Positions 1-6,661 of a DNA stretch of 6,714 nucleotides are shown piece by piece (the stretch's first letter is position 1; the number at the start of each line of letters is the position of its first letter). Origin of the DNA: Bacteroidales bacterium (GTDB lineage Bacteria > Bacteroidota > Bacteroidia > Bacteroidales > JAADGE01); NCBI GenBank assembly GCA_029934265.1, contig JAOZMN010000156.1:1-6714 (forward strand), given 5' to 3'. Below the pieces are notes generated by a model. That model did no database searches. It saw only the letters and a program-made list of their open reading frames with translations, and was not told the origin of the DNA. The position numbers and the translations under genes were made by a program.

Positions 1-29
1 TCGTTTGAATATTGTTCTTCTGTTGTCAT
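1..29 (-). CDS. Possible 5' end of a gene running off the left edge
   Basis: An ATG on the minus strand at 29-27 opens a frame reading MTTEEQYSN before the window ends. Only nine codons are visible, so no family can be named. Support is indirect: the frame is open to the edge, it has the same orientation as tatA, and a TAGATTTG box lies about 100 bp upstream on the same strand. It could equally be chance. Confidence 0.35.
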
Positions 30-34
30 ATATT

Positions 35-77
35 AAATTTTGAAGTTGTGAAATTTTGAAGTTGTGAAATTGTGAAT
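35..77. repeat. 16-bp tandem repeat, about 2.7 copies
   Basis: The 16-mer AAATTTTGAAGTTGTG occurs at 35-50 and again, identically, at 51-66. A degenerate partial third copy (AAATTGTGAAT) runs from 67 to 77. It lies between the end of tatA and the possible gene start at 29, so it would fall in that gene's leader. No function is visible; slippage in AT-rich intergenic DNA is the simplest explanation. Confidence 0.8.
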
Positions 78-90
78 CCACTTTGAGAAA

Positions 91-119
91 TCCGAAACAA
101 GTGAAATTAACCTTTCGGA
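91..119 (-). terminator. Weak inverted repeat downstream of tatA, possible terminator
   Basis: TCCGAAA at 91-97 and TTTCGGA at 113-119 are perfect 7-bp complements around a 15-nt spacer, 24 bp past the tatA stop codon. Read on the minus strand, the stem is followed by TTTCTC rather than a clean U tract, so it is a poor intrinsic terminator. It may be only a transcript-end hairpin. Confidence 0.3.
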
Positions 120-126
120 GTGAACG

Positions 127-134
127 CAAATCTA
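127..134 (-). promoter_or_regulatory. Candidate Bacteroidota -7 box (TAGATTTG) after tatA
   Basis: The minus strand reads TAGATTTG, matching the TAnnTTTG -7 consensus known for Bacteroidota. It sits just past the tatA stop and would point toward the possible gene start at 29. I see no TTTG at the expected -33 spacing, so the support is the -7 match alone. Confidence 0.3.
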
Positions 135-143
135 ATTAGTTGT

Positions 144-365
144 TTATTTTTTAAAAGTTTCTTTTATATCTTTGAAATCTTTTACAATTTCGGTTTCTTC
201 GGTAATTTCTTTTTTTATTTCGTTTGAAACTTTTTTAAATTCTTTTAATCCTTTCCCGAGTCCTCTTGCGACTTCGGGTATTTTTTTTGCTCCGAAAAGT
301 AAAAGGACAGCAAGTAGCACAAAAAATATTTCTCCTCCGCTGATAAATAAAAGTGTTGCTTGCAT
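144..365 (-). CDS. tatA: Sec-independent protein translocase subunit TatA/TatE
   Basis: TatA-type component of the twin-arginine translocase, which oligomerises with TatC to move folded proteins across the inner membrane. The 73-residue product has the family architecture: a short N-terminus with a polar residue (E12) entering the membrane helix, a hydrophobic segment at about 13-24, the FG hinge at 24-25, then the amphipathic helix signature KKIPEVARGLGKGLKEFKK (27-45). A charged, Lys/Glu-rich tail follows. The ATG at 365 is preferred over an in-frame TTG at 374, which adds only three residues to a complete N-terminus. No tatC is in the window. It lies downstream of secDF on the same strand, but a strong terminator and its own promoter candidate suggest a separate transcript. 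TatB-like function cannot be excluded, but the length and the short tail favour TatA. Confidence 0.95.
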   Translation of the reverse strand: MQATLLFISGGEIFFVLLAVLLLFGAKKIPEVARGLGKGLKEFKKVSNEIKKEITEETEIVKDFKDIKETFKK

Positions 366-404
366 AATTATCAAATTTTAATATAGCTAAATAATTTTTA
401 ATTG

Positions 405-436
405 CAAAGGTATATTTTATTTGTAAAATTATCGAA
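405..436 (-). promoter_or_regulatory. Promoter candidate for tatA
   Basis: The minus strand carries TACCTTTG (412-405), an exact match to the Bacteroidota -7 consensus TAnnTTTG. TTCG (436-433) lies 20 bp upstream, one base off the -33 TTTG motif. Transcription would begin near 398-400, giving a leader of about 35 nt before the ATG at 365. The position, just downstream of the terminator that closes secDF, fits independent transcription of tatA. Confidence 0.6.
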
Positions 437-464
437 TTTTATTAATTCAATTTAGAAAATTATA

Positions 465-503
465 AAAAAAAGAAGTTCAATATTAAATTGAACTTCTTTT
501 TTT
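465..503 (-). terminator. Strong intrinsic terminator of secDF, symmetrical
   Basis: A perfect 17-bp inverted repeat (465-481 with 487-503) has a 5-nt loop. Its core is AAGAAGTTCAAT / ATTGAACTTCTT, with an A tract outside one arm and a T tract outside the other. Read on the minus strand it follows the secDF stop by about 50 nt and ends in a U run, as an intrinsic terminator should. Because the element is symmetrical it could also stop plus-strand transcription, though no plus-strand gene ends here. Confidence 0.85.
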
Positions 504-552
504 AGAGTAGCTTTTTGAAAGTTTGCTCTGAGATAGTAATAAATTTATCGTT

Positions 553-3500
553 TTATGATAATTTAGATTTTTTGTCTTTCTTTTTCCCCCCTGTATATTC
601 ACGACGTTTTTTTACTTCGACACTTTTTATCGGTGTTTCTTTTACTGTATCATATACTACCGGAGTTGCGATAAATAATGAAGAGTAAGTTCCCACTACA
701 ACACCTATCAGAAGAGCAAAAATAAATCCTTGTATTACTTCGCCACCGAAAATAAAGATAGCAAGCAGTACCACAAATGTACTTAAAGATGTGCTGAATG
801 TACGACTTAAAGTACTGTTTAGAGCGTCATTGTATACTTTTTTATTTGTTTCTCCTTTCCTTGTATTCAAAAATTCTCTGATACGGTCAAATACAACAAC
901 AGTATCATTCACAGAGTAACCGACAACTGTAAGTATTGCCGCTATAAATGCTTGATTTATTTCAAGTGAGAATGGCATTATAGGATATAACAACGAGAAT
1001 AAGCCGAGTACGATAAGAACATCGTGTGTCAGTGCGGCTATTGCACCAAGACCGTATTGCCAGTTTCGGAAACGTAAGAAGATGTATGCGAAAATTGCGA
1101 GAAGTGAAAATAAGATTGCCCAAACAGCTGCTATTTTAATGTCATCGGCTATTGTCGGACCTACTTTCTGAGAACTCATTCTGTGCTCGCTTATAAATTT
1201 ATCGAAATCAACTTTTTCCGACAACGTTGATTTTAAACCTTCATAAAGTTTAGTTTCAACAATACTGTCAGCATTAGTTTCTTTGCTGTCAATCATAAAT
1301 TTGGTTACGATTTTAACCTGATTTGATTCTCCGTAAGTTTTTACTTCCGGCGACTCTCCGAATGTTGCTTTCAGGTCTGTGGCAATATCACTTGCTACTA
1401 CTTTGTGGTCAAATCTGACTACAAAAGTTCTTCCCCCCTTAAAATCGACACCTTGATTTAGTCCGTTTACAAATAATGAAACAATACCCATTAGTATAAC
1501 GGCTCCGGATATTATATATGCTATTTTTCTTTTTTCTATAAATTTTATTGAAGCATTTTTAAACGCATTTTCAGTAAATTTAGTAAAGAATGATATTGGT
1601 TTGTTTTTATCTAACCAACTTGTAAATATTATTCTTGTAATGAATATTGCTGAGAATAATGAAGTTAAAATACCTATTACAAGAGTGGTAGCAAAACCTT
1701 TAATAGGTCCGTGTCCAAAAATATAAAGTATGATACCTGTAAGTAATGTTGTGATGTTGGCATCTATAATTGCCGAGTAGGCATTTTTATAACCGTCTTT
1801 TACTGCGAGTTTAAGTCCTTTCCCTAATGCGAGTTCTTCTTTTATTCGTTCGTAAATCAGCACGTTTGCATCAACAGACATACCTATTGTTAGAACTATA
1901 CCGGCAATACCCGGTAATGTAAGCACAGCTCCGAGCGAAGCAAGAACTCCAAAAATAAAGAATATATTGGAAATAAGAGCTAAATCGGCAACAAGTCCGG
2001 CTGTTTTATAGAAAAATACCATATAAATAAGCACAAGAATAAATGCTAAAATAAACGATACTAATCCTGAATTTACTGCTTCTTCTCCGAGTGAAGGTCC
2101 TACTATTTCTTCTTCAATAATTACTGCCGGAGCAGGTAATTTACCTGATTTTAATATGTTTGCAAGGTCTTTTGCTTCCGTTACGGTAAAATTACCGGAA
2201 ATTGAAGAATTACCGCCTTTAATTTCGCTGTTTACGTTTGGATATGAATATACATAATTATCAAGAACGATTGCGATTTGTTTATTGATATTTGCTTTTG
2301 TGATTTTTGCCCATTTGCCGGCTCCGTCTGCATTCATTGTCATGGTTACTTCCCATTGTCCTGAATTGGGGTCGCTTTGCTCACGAGCATTTGTAACTAC
2401 GTCTCCACTCAATACTGCTCCTCCGTCTCTGTCAGCTTTTACTGCTACGAGTTCAAAATAATCTTCATTTTCATCAATAGCTTTTACGTTCCATATAAAT
2501 TTTAAATCTCTTGGAAGTAAGGCTTTTGATTGTGGCATCGAAAGTAATTTATTTACTTTTGCTGTATCTTTTTGATGTGCAACACCTACCGACGCACCGT
2601 CTAACATTTTTTGCTGTTGGGTTTTTTGGTCAACTCCTATTCTTGGACGAAGTACCGCAAACAGAGGGTTTTGCTTTATATAATCATTAATGGCTTCCTC
2701 TTGTTTTATTTTATTTTCAGTACTGTCTTTCAGTAAATCGGTTTGTTCTGTTTTTAGGGTATCGTCTAATAATGAAATTTCAGTATTTGTTGTGTCTTGT
2801 AAGTTTTCGTTACCTGTCGTATCGGTTATGGTTGCCGTGCTGTCGGGAATTATAGTTTCTTTCTTGTCTTCTCCGGCATCCATTTCTCTCAACTTATTGT
2901 TAATTTCAGCAAGTTTCGGATAAATTTCAAGATTGTTGTAAGTCAGCCAAAATTCAAGATTTGCTGTTCCTTGCAATAATTTACGAACCCTTTTCGGTTC
3001 TTTAATACCGGGAAGTTCAACCAGTATTCTTCCTGTTGCTCCTTCAAGTCTTTGAATATTCGGTTGTACTACACCGAAACGGTCAATACGAGTACGAAGA
3101 ATATTGAATGAATTGTCGATTGCGTCTTTTGCTTCTTCTTGTAGAACTGCAAAAACTTCATCGTTTGACATTCGTGAATTAATTCTGTCTTGCAAATCTT
3201 GCGTACCGAAAACCGCAGAAAGTTTTGCTCCGCTGTCCACTTCTTTGAACGACTCATAAAAAAGTGTCATAAAATCAGCCTGACTGTTTACTTGTTTTTC
3301 TTGAGCAAGTTTCAACGCTTTCAAAAACGTCGGGTCTTGACTGTTATTTGAAAGTCCTTTAACAAGACCGACTACCGAAACTTCAAGAGTTACGTTCATT
3401 CCTCCTTTAAGGTCGAGTCCGAGATTTATCTCTCTCGATTGGCAATCTCTGTAAGTATATCCCAATAAAGGATAAGCCTCTTCGCTTGCTACGGAATCTA

Positions 3501-3726
3501 TATAATTTCGTTCTTTTTCTCGAAGAATTGAATCAGTATATGATATTTCTTCTTTTTTTTCAAGACCGAGAGTTGCGATATAATCTTTTTTACTTTCAAG
3601 ATATTCTTCGGCTTGGTCTTTTGCGTTGTTTCTTACGTTCCATGTTACGAACGTAAACGATAACTGGTATATACCGGCTACAGCCAAAAGTATTGCCAGC
3701 AGTGTTATCACTCCTTTGTTTTGCAT
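553..3726 (-). CDS. secDF: Fused protein translocase subunit SecDF
   Basis: Proton-driven accessory motor of the Sec translocon: it helps pull exported polypeptides out of SecYEG on the periplasmic side. The 1057-residue chain contains both halves. SecD: an N-terminal membrane helix at about 5-25, GLDLKGG at 103-109, the periplasmic P1 region to about 540, then a membrane block with SVDANVLIYERIKEE at 617-631. SecF: a helix at about 735-755, GVDFKGG at 759-765, a periplasmic loop, and VGYSVNDTVVVFDRIRE at 935-951. D619 and D941 lie where the family has its conserved membrane aspartates. The tail is Lys-rich and cytoplasmic. The fusion is usual in Bacteroidota. An acidic, Thr/Ser-rich stretch at about 283-345 interrupts P1 and looks disordered. 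The ATG at 3726 directly precedes the signal-anchor helix, so the start is well placed. It is transcribed alone: a gap and palindrome lie upstream, a terminator downstream. Confidence 0.97.
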   Translation of the reverse strand: MQNKGVITLLAILLAVAGIYQLSFTFVTWNVRNNAKDQAEEYLESKKDYIATLGLEKKEEISYTDSILREKERNYIDSVASEEAYPLLGYTYRDCQSREINLGLDLKGGMNVTLEVSVVGLVKGLSNNSQDPTFLKALKLAQEKQVNSQADFMTLFYESFKEVDSGAKLSAVFGTQDLQDRINSRMSNDEVFAVLQEEAKDAIDNSFNILRTRIDRFGVVQPNIQRLEGATGRILVELPGIKEPKRVRKLLQGTANLEFWLTYNNLEIYPKLAEINNKLREMDAGEDKKETIIPDSTATITDTTGNENLQDTTNTEISLLDDTLKTEQTDLLKDSTENKIKQEEAINDYIKQNPLFAVLRPRIGVDQKTQQQKMLDGASVGVAHQKDTAKVNKLLSMPQSKALLPRDLKFIWNVKAIDENEDYFELVAVKADRDGGAVLSGDVVTNAREQSDPNSGQWEVTMTMNADGAGKWAKITKANINKQIAIVLDNYVYSYPNVNSEIKGGNSSISGNFTVTEAKDLANILKSGKLPAPAVIIEEEIVGPSLGEEAVNSGLVSFILAFILVLIYMVFFYKTAGLVADLALISNIFFIFGVLASLGAVLTLPGIAGIVLTIGMSVDANVLIYERIKEELALGKGLKLAVKDGYKNAYSAIIDANITTLLTGIILYIFGHGPIKGFATTLVIGILTSLFSAIFITRIIFTSWLDKNKPISFFTKFTENAFKNASIKFIEKRKIAYIISGAVILMGIVSLFVNGLNQGVDFKGGRTFVVRFDHKVVASDIATDLKATFGESPEVKTYGESNQVKIVTKFMIDSKETNADSIVETKLYEGLKSTLSEKVDFDKFISEHRMSSQKVGPTIADDIKIAAVWAILFSLLAIFAYIFLRFRNWQYGLGAIAALTHDVLIVLGLFSLLYPIMPFSLEINQAFIAAILTVVGYSVNDTVVVFDRIREFLNTRKGETNKKVYNDALNSTLSRTFSTSLSTFVVLLAIFIFGGEVIQGFIFALLIGVVVGTYSSLFIATPVVYDTVKETPIKSVEVKKRREYTGGKKKDKKSKLS

Positions 3727-3763
3727 GTTAAATTCTTCTTTTTTAAGGTCTGAATACTTAGTT

Positions 3764-3792
3764 TAACAATTAACAATTAATAATGAACAATT
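3764..3792. repeat. Short AT-rich direct repeats (TAACAAT and variants)
   Basis: TAACAAT is tandemly duplicated at 3764-3777, and a related TGAACAATT follows near 3784-3792. This falls in the putative secDF leader. It is low complexity and no function is visible. Confidence 0.5.
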
Positions 3793-3881
3793 CTGTTTAA
3801 TGCTTGATTAATAACTTGTTCAATAAAATTATATATAAATTTTTATATGTGTACTTTTAAAAACATACTAAATTATTAACT

Positions 3882-3938
3882 TTTTTCGGGGTGCAAATAT
3901 ATTATTTTTTTTTTTATATTTGCATTTCAACCGAAAAA
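3882..3938. repeat. Composite palindrome upstream of secDF
   Basis: Two nested inverted repeats share one axis. The inner arms TGCAAATATA (3892-3901) and TATATTTGCA (3915-3924) are perfect 10-bp complements around a T-rich 13-nt spacer. The outer arms TTTTTCGG (3882-3889) and CCGAAAAA (3931-3938) are perfect 8-bp complements. The internal junctions are unequal (2 nt and 6 nt). Neither strand ends in a U tract after the stem, so it is not a standard terminator. Each inner arm contains a TATATTTG box, one per strand. Confidence 0.75.
3894..3901 (-). promoter_or_regulatory. Candidate -7 box for secDF (TATATTTG)
   Basis: The minus strand reads TATATTTG, matching TAnnTTTG, within one arm of the palindrome. 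A start near 3887 would leave a leader of about 160 nt before the secDF ATG. There is no TTTG at the usual 19-21 bp spacing. The nearest is a TTGA at 3930-3927, about 25 bp away, so the -33 part is weak. Confidence 0.45.
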
Positions 3939-3972
3939 GAAATAATTTAATATTATCCTGTAAATCTATTTT

Positions 3973-4710
3973 TTATTCTTCTCCCATTTGCGAATCCACG
4001 AGTATTCTTCCACAGTGTTCACATACGATTATTCTTTTTCGAGATGCGATGTCAAGTTGTCGTTGTGGCGGTATTTTGTTGAAACAACCTCCACAAGAGC
4101 TTCTGTCCACCGGAACTACTGCAAGTTTGTTGCTCAAATTGGCATGAAGTCTTTTATAAGCAGCGAGTAGTTGCGGCTCGATTTTTTTCTCTAATTTAAT
4201 TTTCTTTTTTTCAAGACTCTCTTCATTTTTTTTAGTTTCGGTAACGATTTCTTTAAGTTCGGTTTTCTTTTGTTTCAGGTCTGTTTTCTTTTCTTTGAAA
4301 TTTTCTTTTGCGTTTGAAAACAATTCTTTTTTCTGACCGACTCCAAGATTATACTCTTTAATTCTTTTTTTACAAAGCTGTATTTCAAGTGCTTGGAATT
4401 CAATTTCTTTTGTCAAGGAATCGTACTCTCTGTTATTTTTAACAGTTGATTGTTGCTCCTTGTATTTTTCTATTTTAGCTTCACAAGATTTTATTTCTAT
4501 TTTTTTTTCAGCAACTGCTTCTGAAAAATTATTTATTTCAGTTTCAATTTTTGAGTTCCTTGTTTCAAGACCTTCGAGTTCATCTTCCATATCCTTAATT
4601 TGTTCGGGAAGTTCGCCTCTTAATTTTTGAACATTATCAATTTCTGTATCAATAATTTGTAGTTTGTACAAATGCTTTAACTTGTCTTCGACTGTTTGCT
4701 TTTCTGCCAT
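3973..4710 (-). CDS. Coiled-coil C4-type zinc-ribbon protein (COG1579 family)
   Basis: A 245-residue cytoplasmic protein of the COG1579 (DUF164) family. About the first 185 residues form a long, Lys/Glu-rich helical coiled coil, interrupted by the family motif VKNNREYDSLTKEIE at 90-104. The C-terminus is a treble C4 zinc ribbon, with C206-x2-C209 (SSCGGCFNKIPPQ) paired with C230-x2-C233 (CEHCGRILVDS). There is no signal peptide or membrane helix. The family's biochemical role is not settled; the fold suggests nucleic-acid or protein binding, which is inference. It starts 6 bp after the Nif3-family gene, a pairing I recall as recurrent in Bacteroidota, so the two are almost certainly co-transcribed. 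The ATG at 4710 is the natural start; the product length is normal for the family. Confidence 0.93.
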   Translation of the reverse strand: MAEKQTVEDKLKHLYKLQIIDTEIDNVQKLRGELPEQIKDMEDELEGLETRNSKIETEINNFSEAVAEKKIEIKSCEAKIEKYKEQQSTVKNNREYDSLTKEIEFQALEIQLCKKRIKEYNLGVGQKKELFSNAKENFKEKKTDLKQKKTELKEIVTETKKNEESLEKKKIKLEKKIEPQLLAAYKRLHANLSNKLAVVPVDRSSCGGCFNKIPPQRQLDIASRKRIIVCEHCGRILVDSQMGEE

Positions 4711-4716
4711 CTTTAT

Positions 4717-5811
4717 TTATAAATATTTGATAGGATTAGTATTTATTTCCGATAAAAAACATGCAAAGTTAGTAATTTTTTTTCTAACTATATCATAAAA
4801 AATGTCTTTTGTGTATTGTTCGCTTTCAAAATGTCCTATATCTGCTATTAATATTTTACTTTCTGCATCAAAATATTCGTGATATTTAAAGTCTCCACTG
4901 ATAAAAACATCTGCTCCGGAGGCTATTGCATTTTTAAGTAAAAAACTTCCGGCTCCTCCGCACAAGGCTACTTTTTTTATCTTCTTAGCGAGAAATTTTG
5001 TATGTTTTATAAAATCGACTTTAAATATCTTTTTCAGCGAAAGCAAAAAATCTTTTTCATTTATTGCTTTGGAAAGTTCGCCTGTCAGTCCGGCTCCGAC
5101 CTTTGAATAAATATTTTCTACATTATATATATCATAAGCAACTTCTTCGTAAGGGTGTGATTTTAGAAGAGCATTAACTACCTTATTTTCTAACGCTTGT
5201 GGATATACGGTTTCGATACGGCTTTCTTTTTCGTAATGAATTTTACCTTTTTCGCCTACATAAGCATTTGTATTTTTCCCGGCTTTAAAAGTTCCTGTTC
5301 CTTCCGTATTATAACTGCAAGAACTGTAATTTCCTATTTGTCCGGCTCCGGCATCGAACATCGCTTGGCGTACTTTTTGAGCTTTTTCTGAAGGTACGAA
5401 TGTTACTATTTTACGAAGTTTTTCGTTTCCGAGAGAAAGGATTTTGGTGTTTATTAGTCCGATTTTTTCTGCAATTTTACTGTTTACGCCTCCAATAACA
5501 TTATCTAAATTAGTATGTGCGGCGTATATGGCTATGTCATTTTTGATTGCTTTTATTATAGTACGCTCGACATAATTTTTACCGGTTATTTTTTTTAGCC
5601 CGAAAAAGATAATCGGGTGATGTGAAATTATTAAATTTGCTTTTTTTCGTATTGCTTCTTCTACGACTTCTTCTACGGTGTCGAGTGTTATCAATACTCC
5701 GGTTATTTCGTCGTTCGGATTGCCGGTAATTAAGCCTGCATTGTCATAACTTTCTTGATAAGAAAGAGGTGCAATTTGTTCTATGTACGTGGTAAGTTCT
5801 TTTATTTTCAT
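4717..5811 (-). CDS. Nif3-like dinuclear metal centre hexameric protein
   Basis: Member of the Nif3/DUF34 family (YbgI in E. coli), cytoplasmic toroidal hexamers that bind two metal ions per subunit. The family is often labelled GTP cyclohydrolase 1 type 2, but its physiological reaction is uncertain. Visible signatures: SYDNAGL at 21-27, ISHHPIIF at 62-69 (ligands H64, H65), AAHTNLD at 97-103 (D103), SGDFKYHE at 305-312 and DIGHFESE at 324-331 (H327, E331). The H-x3-E spacing matches the E. coli ligands. Residues about 130-235 form the PII/CutA1-like inserted domain, including SHPYEEVAYD, which marks the long (about 365-residue) version. The metal site is intact. It is the first gene of an operon with the zinc-ribbon gene, and no convincing promoter was found upstream. 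Confidence 0.95.
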   Translation of the reverse strand: MKIKELTTYIEQIAPLSYQESYDNAGLITGNPNDEITGVLITLDTVEEVVEEAIRKKANLIISHHPIIFFGLKKITGKNYVERTIIKAIKNDIAIYAAHTNLDNVIGGVNSKIAEKIGLINTKILSLGNEKLRKIVTFVPSEKAQKVRQAMFDAGAGQIGNYSSCSYNTEGTGTFKAGKNTNAYVGEKGKIHYEKESRIETVYPQALENKVVNALLKSHPYEEVAYDIYNVENIYSKVGAGLTGELSKAINEKDFLLSLKKIFKVDFIKHTKFLAKKIKKVALCGGAGSFLLKNAIASGADVFISGDFKYHEYFDAESKILIADIGHFESEQYTKDIFYDIVRKKITNFACFLSEINTNPIKYL

Positions 5812-5914
5812 GATAATTATACTACGTTGTAGTTGGTAAATTTTTGAAATTTATTGAATAAACCGGTTTGTAAATATTCAAAAACAATTTTAATTAAACA
5901 AACTTTTGTTTGTT

Positions 5915-6022
5915 ATGATATTTGAGTTCGGTATAAAAAGACCATTAGGATTTAATTCAACGAAATTTAATAAATCTAAATGTTTGATTTGCAATTTTTT
6001 ACTTAAAACCCTAAGTATCTGA
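5915..6022 (+). CDS. Possible 35-codon small ORF, unrecognised
   Basis: An ATG at 5915 opens a 35-codon frame that ends in TGA at 6020-6022. The peptide begins MIFEFGIKRPLGFNST and contains a single C-x2-C pair (CLIC), with no hydrophobic helix. There is no promoter box in good position and no ribosome-binding signal. It overlaps the left end of the inverted-repeat-bounded segment, so it may be a chance frame or a relic. I do not recognise it. Confidence 0.15.
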   Translation: MIFEFGIKRPLGFNSTKFNKSKCLICNFLLKTLSI

Positions 6023-6048
6023 TTACTAAAAATTACCTTTTTATACCG
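5929..6048. repeat. 120-bp segment with perfect 12-bp terminal inverted repeats
   Basis: CGGTATAAAAAG at 5929-5940 is exactly complementary to CTTTTTATACCG at 6037-6048. The 96 bp between them is AT-rich and not self-complementary over any long stretch. The size and shape resemble a small non-autonomous mobile element (MITE) or the closing stem of a structured RNA. No convincing target duplication flanks it (GTTC on the left against GGTCTC on the right), so mobile origin is unproven. Confidence 0.5.
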
Positions 6049-6101
6049 GTCTCATTTAATAATTACATTTTATAATATTTTTGTGCGATAAGTCAAGTTT
6101 T

Positions 6102-6132
6102 ATTGTTTTTTCGATAAAAAATAATATTTTTG
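6102..6132 (+). promoter_or_regulatory. Promoter candidate for the M28 peptidase gene
   Basis: TATTTTTG at 6125-6132 matches the Bacteroidota -7 consensus TAnnTTTG. ATTG at 6102-6105 supplies the -33 TTG with exactly 19 bp between the two, within the known 19-21 bp range. A start near 6139 would give a leader of about 155 nt before the ATG at 6293. This is the best-formed promoter in the window. Confidence 0.6.
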
Positions 6133-6241
6133 CAATATAAATTTGAAGCACTCTCGTATAAGTTTTTTCGTGCCGAAATTTGTACAATAGTCAAATTATT
6201 AACGAGTTATGAGTGAAGGCTTGTCCTGTAGAACAAATCAA

Positions 6242-6254
6242 AGACCTCCGGTCT
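6242..6254 (+). other. Small hairpin in the peptidase leader
   Basis: AGACC at 6242-6246 and GGTCT at 6250-6254 pair perfectly around a TCC loop, 38 bp upstream of the peptidase ATG. The hairpin overlaps the end of a 15-codon frame (6209-6256, MSEGLSCRTNQRPPV). The stem is short and no U tract follows, so any role in leader control is speculative. Confidence 0.35.
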
Positions 6255-6292
6255 GAAAATATAATTAATTTACTAATATAAATTTTACAAGT

Positions 6293-6661
6293 ATGAAACT
6301 TAAACATTTAATAATTACTTTTTTTATTTTTGTAATAACCGCTTCATCGTCTTTTTCACAAGATGTCGTAACTAAAAAGATAATTGAAATTGGAACAACG
6401 GATAACAGAACCATGCAACATCTCGATATTTTGTGCAATCGGTTCGGCGGGCGAATAACAGGTTCAGCGGCTTACGATAATGCCGCAGAATGGTGTGCAT
6501 ATAAATTCAAAGAATGGGGAATGGAAGTAAAACTTGACCATGTTGGTGAATTACCCGTTGGATTTAACAGAGGACATTGGGAGGGGCGTTTGTTAAGCGA
6601 TAACGGAATGCAGCTTCATTTTGCAACTCCATCATATACCGCCGGAACAAAAGGAGTTCAG
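6293..6661 (+). pseudogene. M28-family exported metallopeptidase, 5' fragment cut by an insertion
   Basis: N-terminal part of a secreted zinc aminopeptidase-like protein (peptidase M28, M20/M25/M40-type annotation). Residues 1 to about 23 form a signal peptide: a Lys-rich start, a hydrophobic core and a small-residue region ending SSSFSQ. The mature part shows sequence typical of Bacteroidota M28 proteins: RFGGRITGSAAYDNAAEW (about 50-67), a hydrophilic stretch with VGELPVGFNRG, and LHFATPSYTAGTKGVQ ending at residue 123. The zinc ligands and catalytic residues of the family lie further downstream and are absent. After Q123 the frame enters insertion-sequence DNA, adding CIFQLKSTRYSG before TGA at 6698-6700. 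Full-length relatives run to several hundred residues, so this product would be inactive. The remaining 3' part is presumably beyond the insertion, outside the window. Confidence 0.85.

Larger units (their letters stand above)
5812..6292. other. 481-bp intergenic region between divergent genes
   Basis: AT-rich DNA between the minus-strand Nif3-family start and the plus-strand peptidase start. It holds a 120-bp segment bounded by 12-bp inverted repeats (5929-6048), a promoter candidate for the peptidase (6102-6132), and a leader with a short hairpin (6242-6254). Only tiny open frames occur: 35 codons at 5915-6022 and 15 codons at 6209-6256, neither recognisable. No tRNA, rRNA or known riboswitch was recognised. 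Confidence 0.7.

Noticed and set aside
366..374. Upstream TTG start for tatA
   Set aside because: It adds only three residues (first codons TTG ATA ATT) to an already complete TatA N-terminus; the ATG at 365 is the simpler start.
172..381. 69-codon plus-strand open frame
   Set aside because: It lies antisense to tatA, which has clear family motifs. The frame is Ser/Phe-rich, as expected from the complement of Lys/Glu codons.
2690..3257. Open frames of 77 codons (plus, 2690-2923) and 62 codons (minus, 3069-3257) inside secDF
   Set aside because: Both lie within the uninterrupted SecDF coding sequence and show no family features; they are shadow frames.
3727..3887. Arrest-peptide-type leader ORF controlling secDF, as known for VemP in Vibrio
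   Set aside because: The only ATG frame seen in the leader is seven codons long and has no arrest-like or signal-like sequence.
3882..3938. Intrinsic terminator for the Nif3/zinc-ribbon operon
   Set aside because: The stem is not followed by a U tract on either strand; the outer arm ends in A's when read on the minus strand.
3920..4170. Plus-strand frames of 75 and 60 codons opposite the zinc-ribbon gene
   Set aside because: The opposite strand encodes a complete C4 zinc-ribbon protein; these frames look like antisense artefacts.
5197..5391. 64-codon plus-strand frame inside the Nif3-family gene
   Set aside because: It lies antisense to the conserved PII-like insert of an intact gene.
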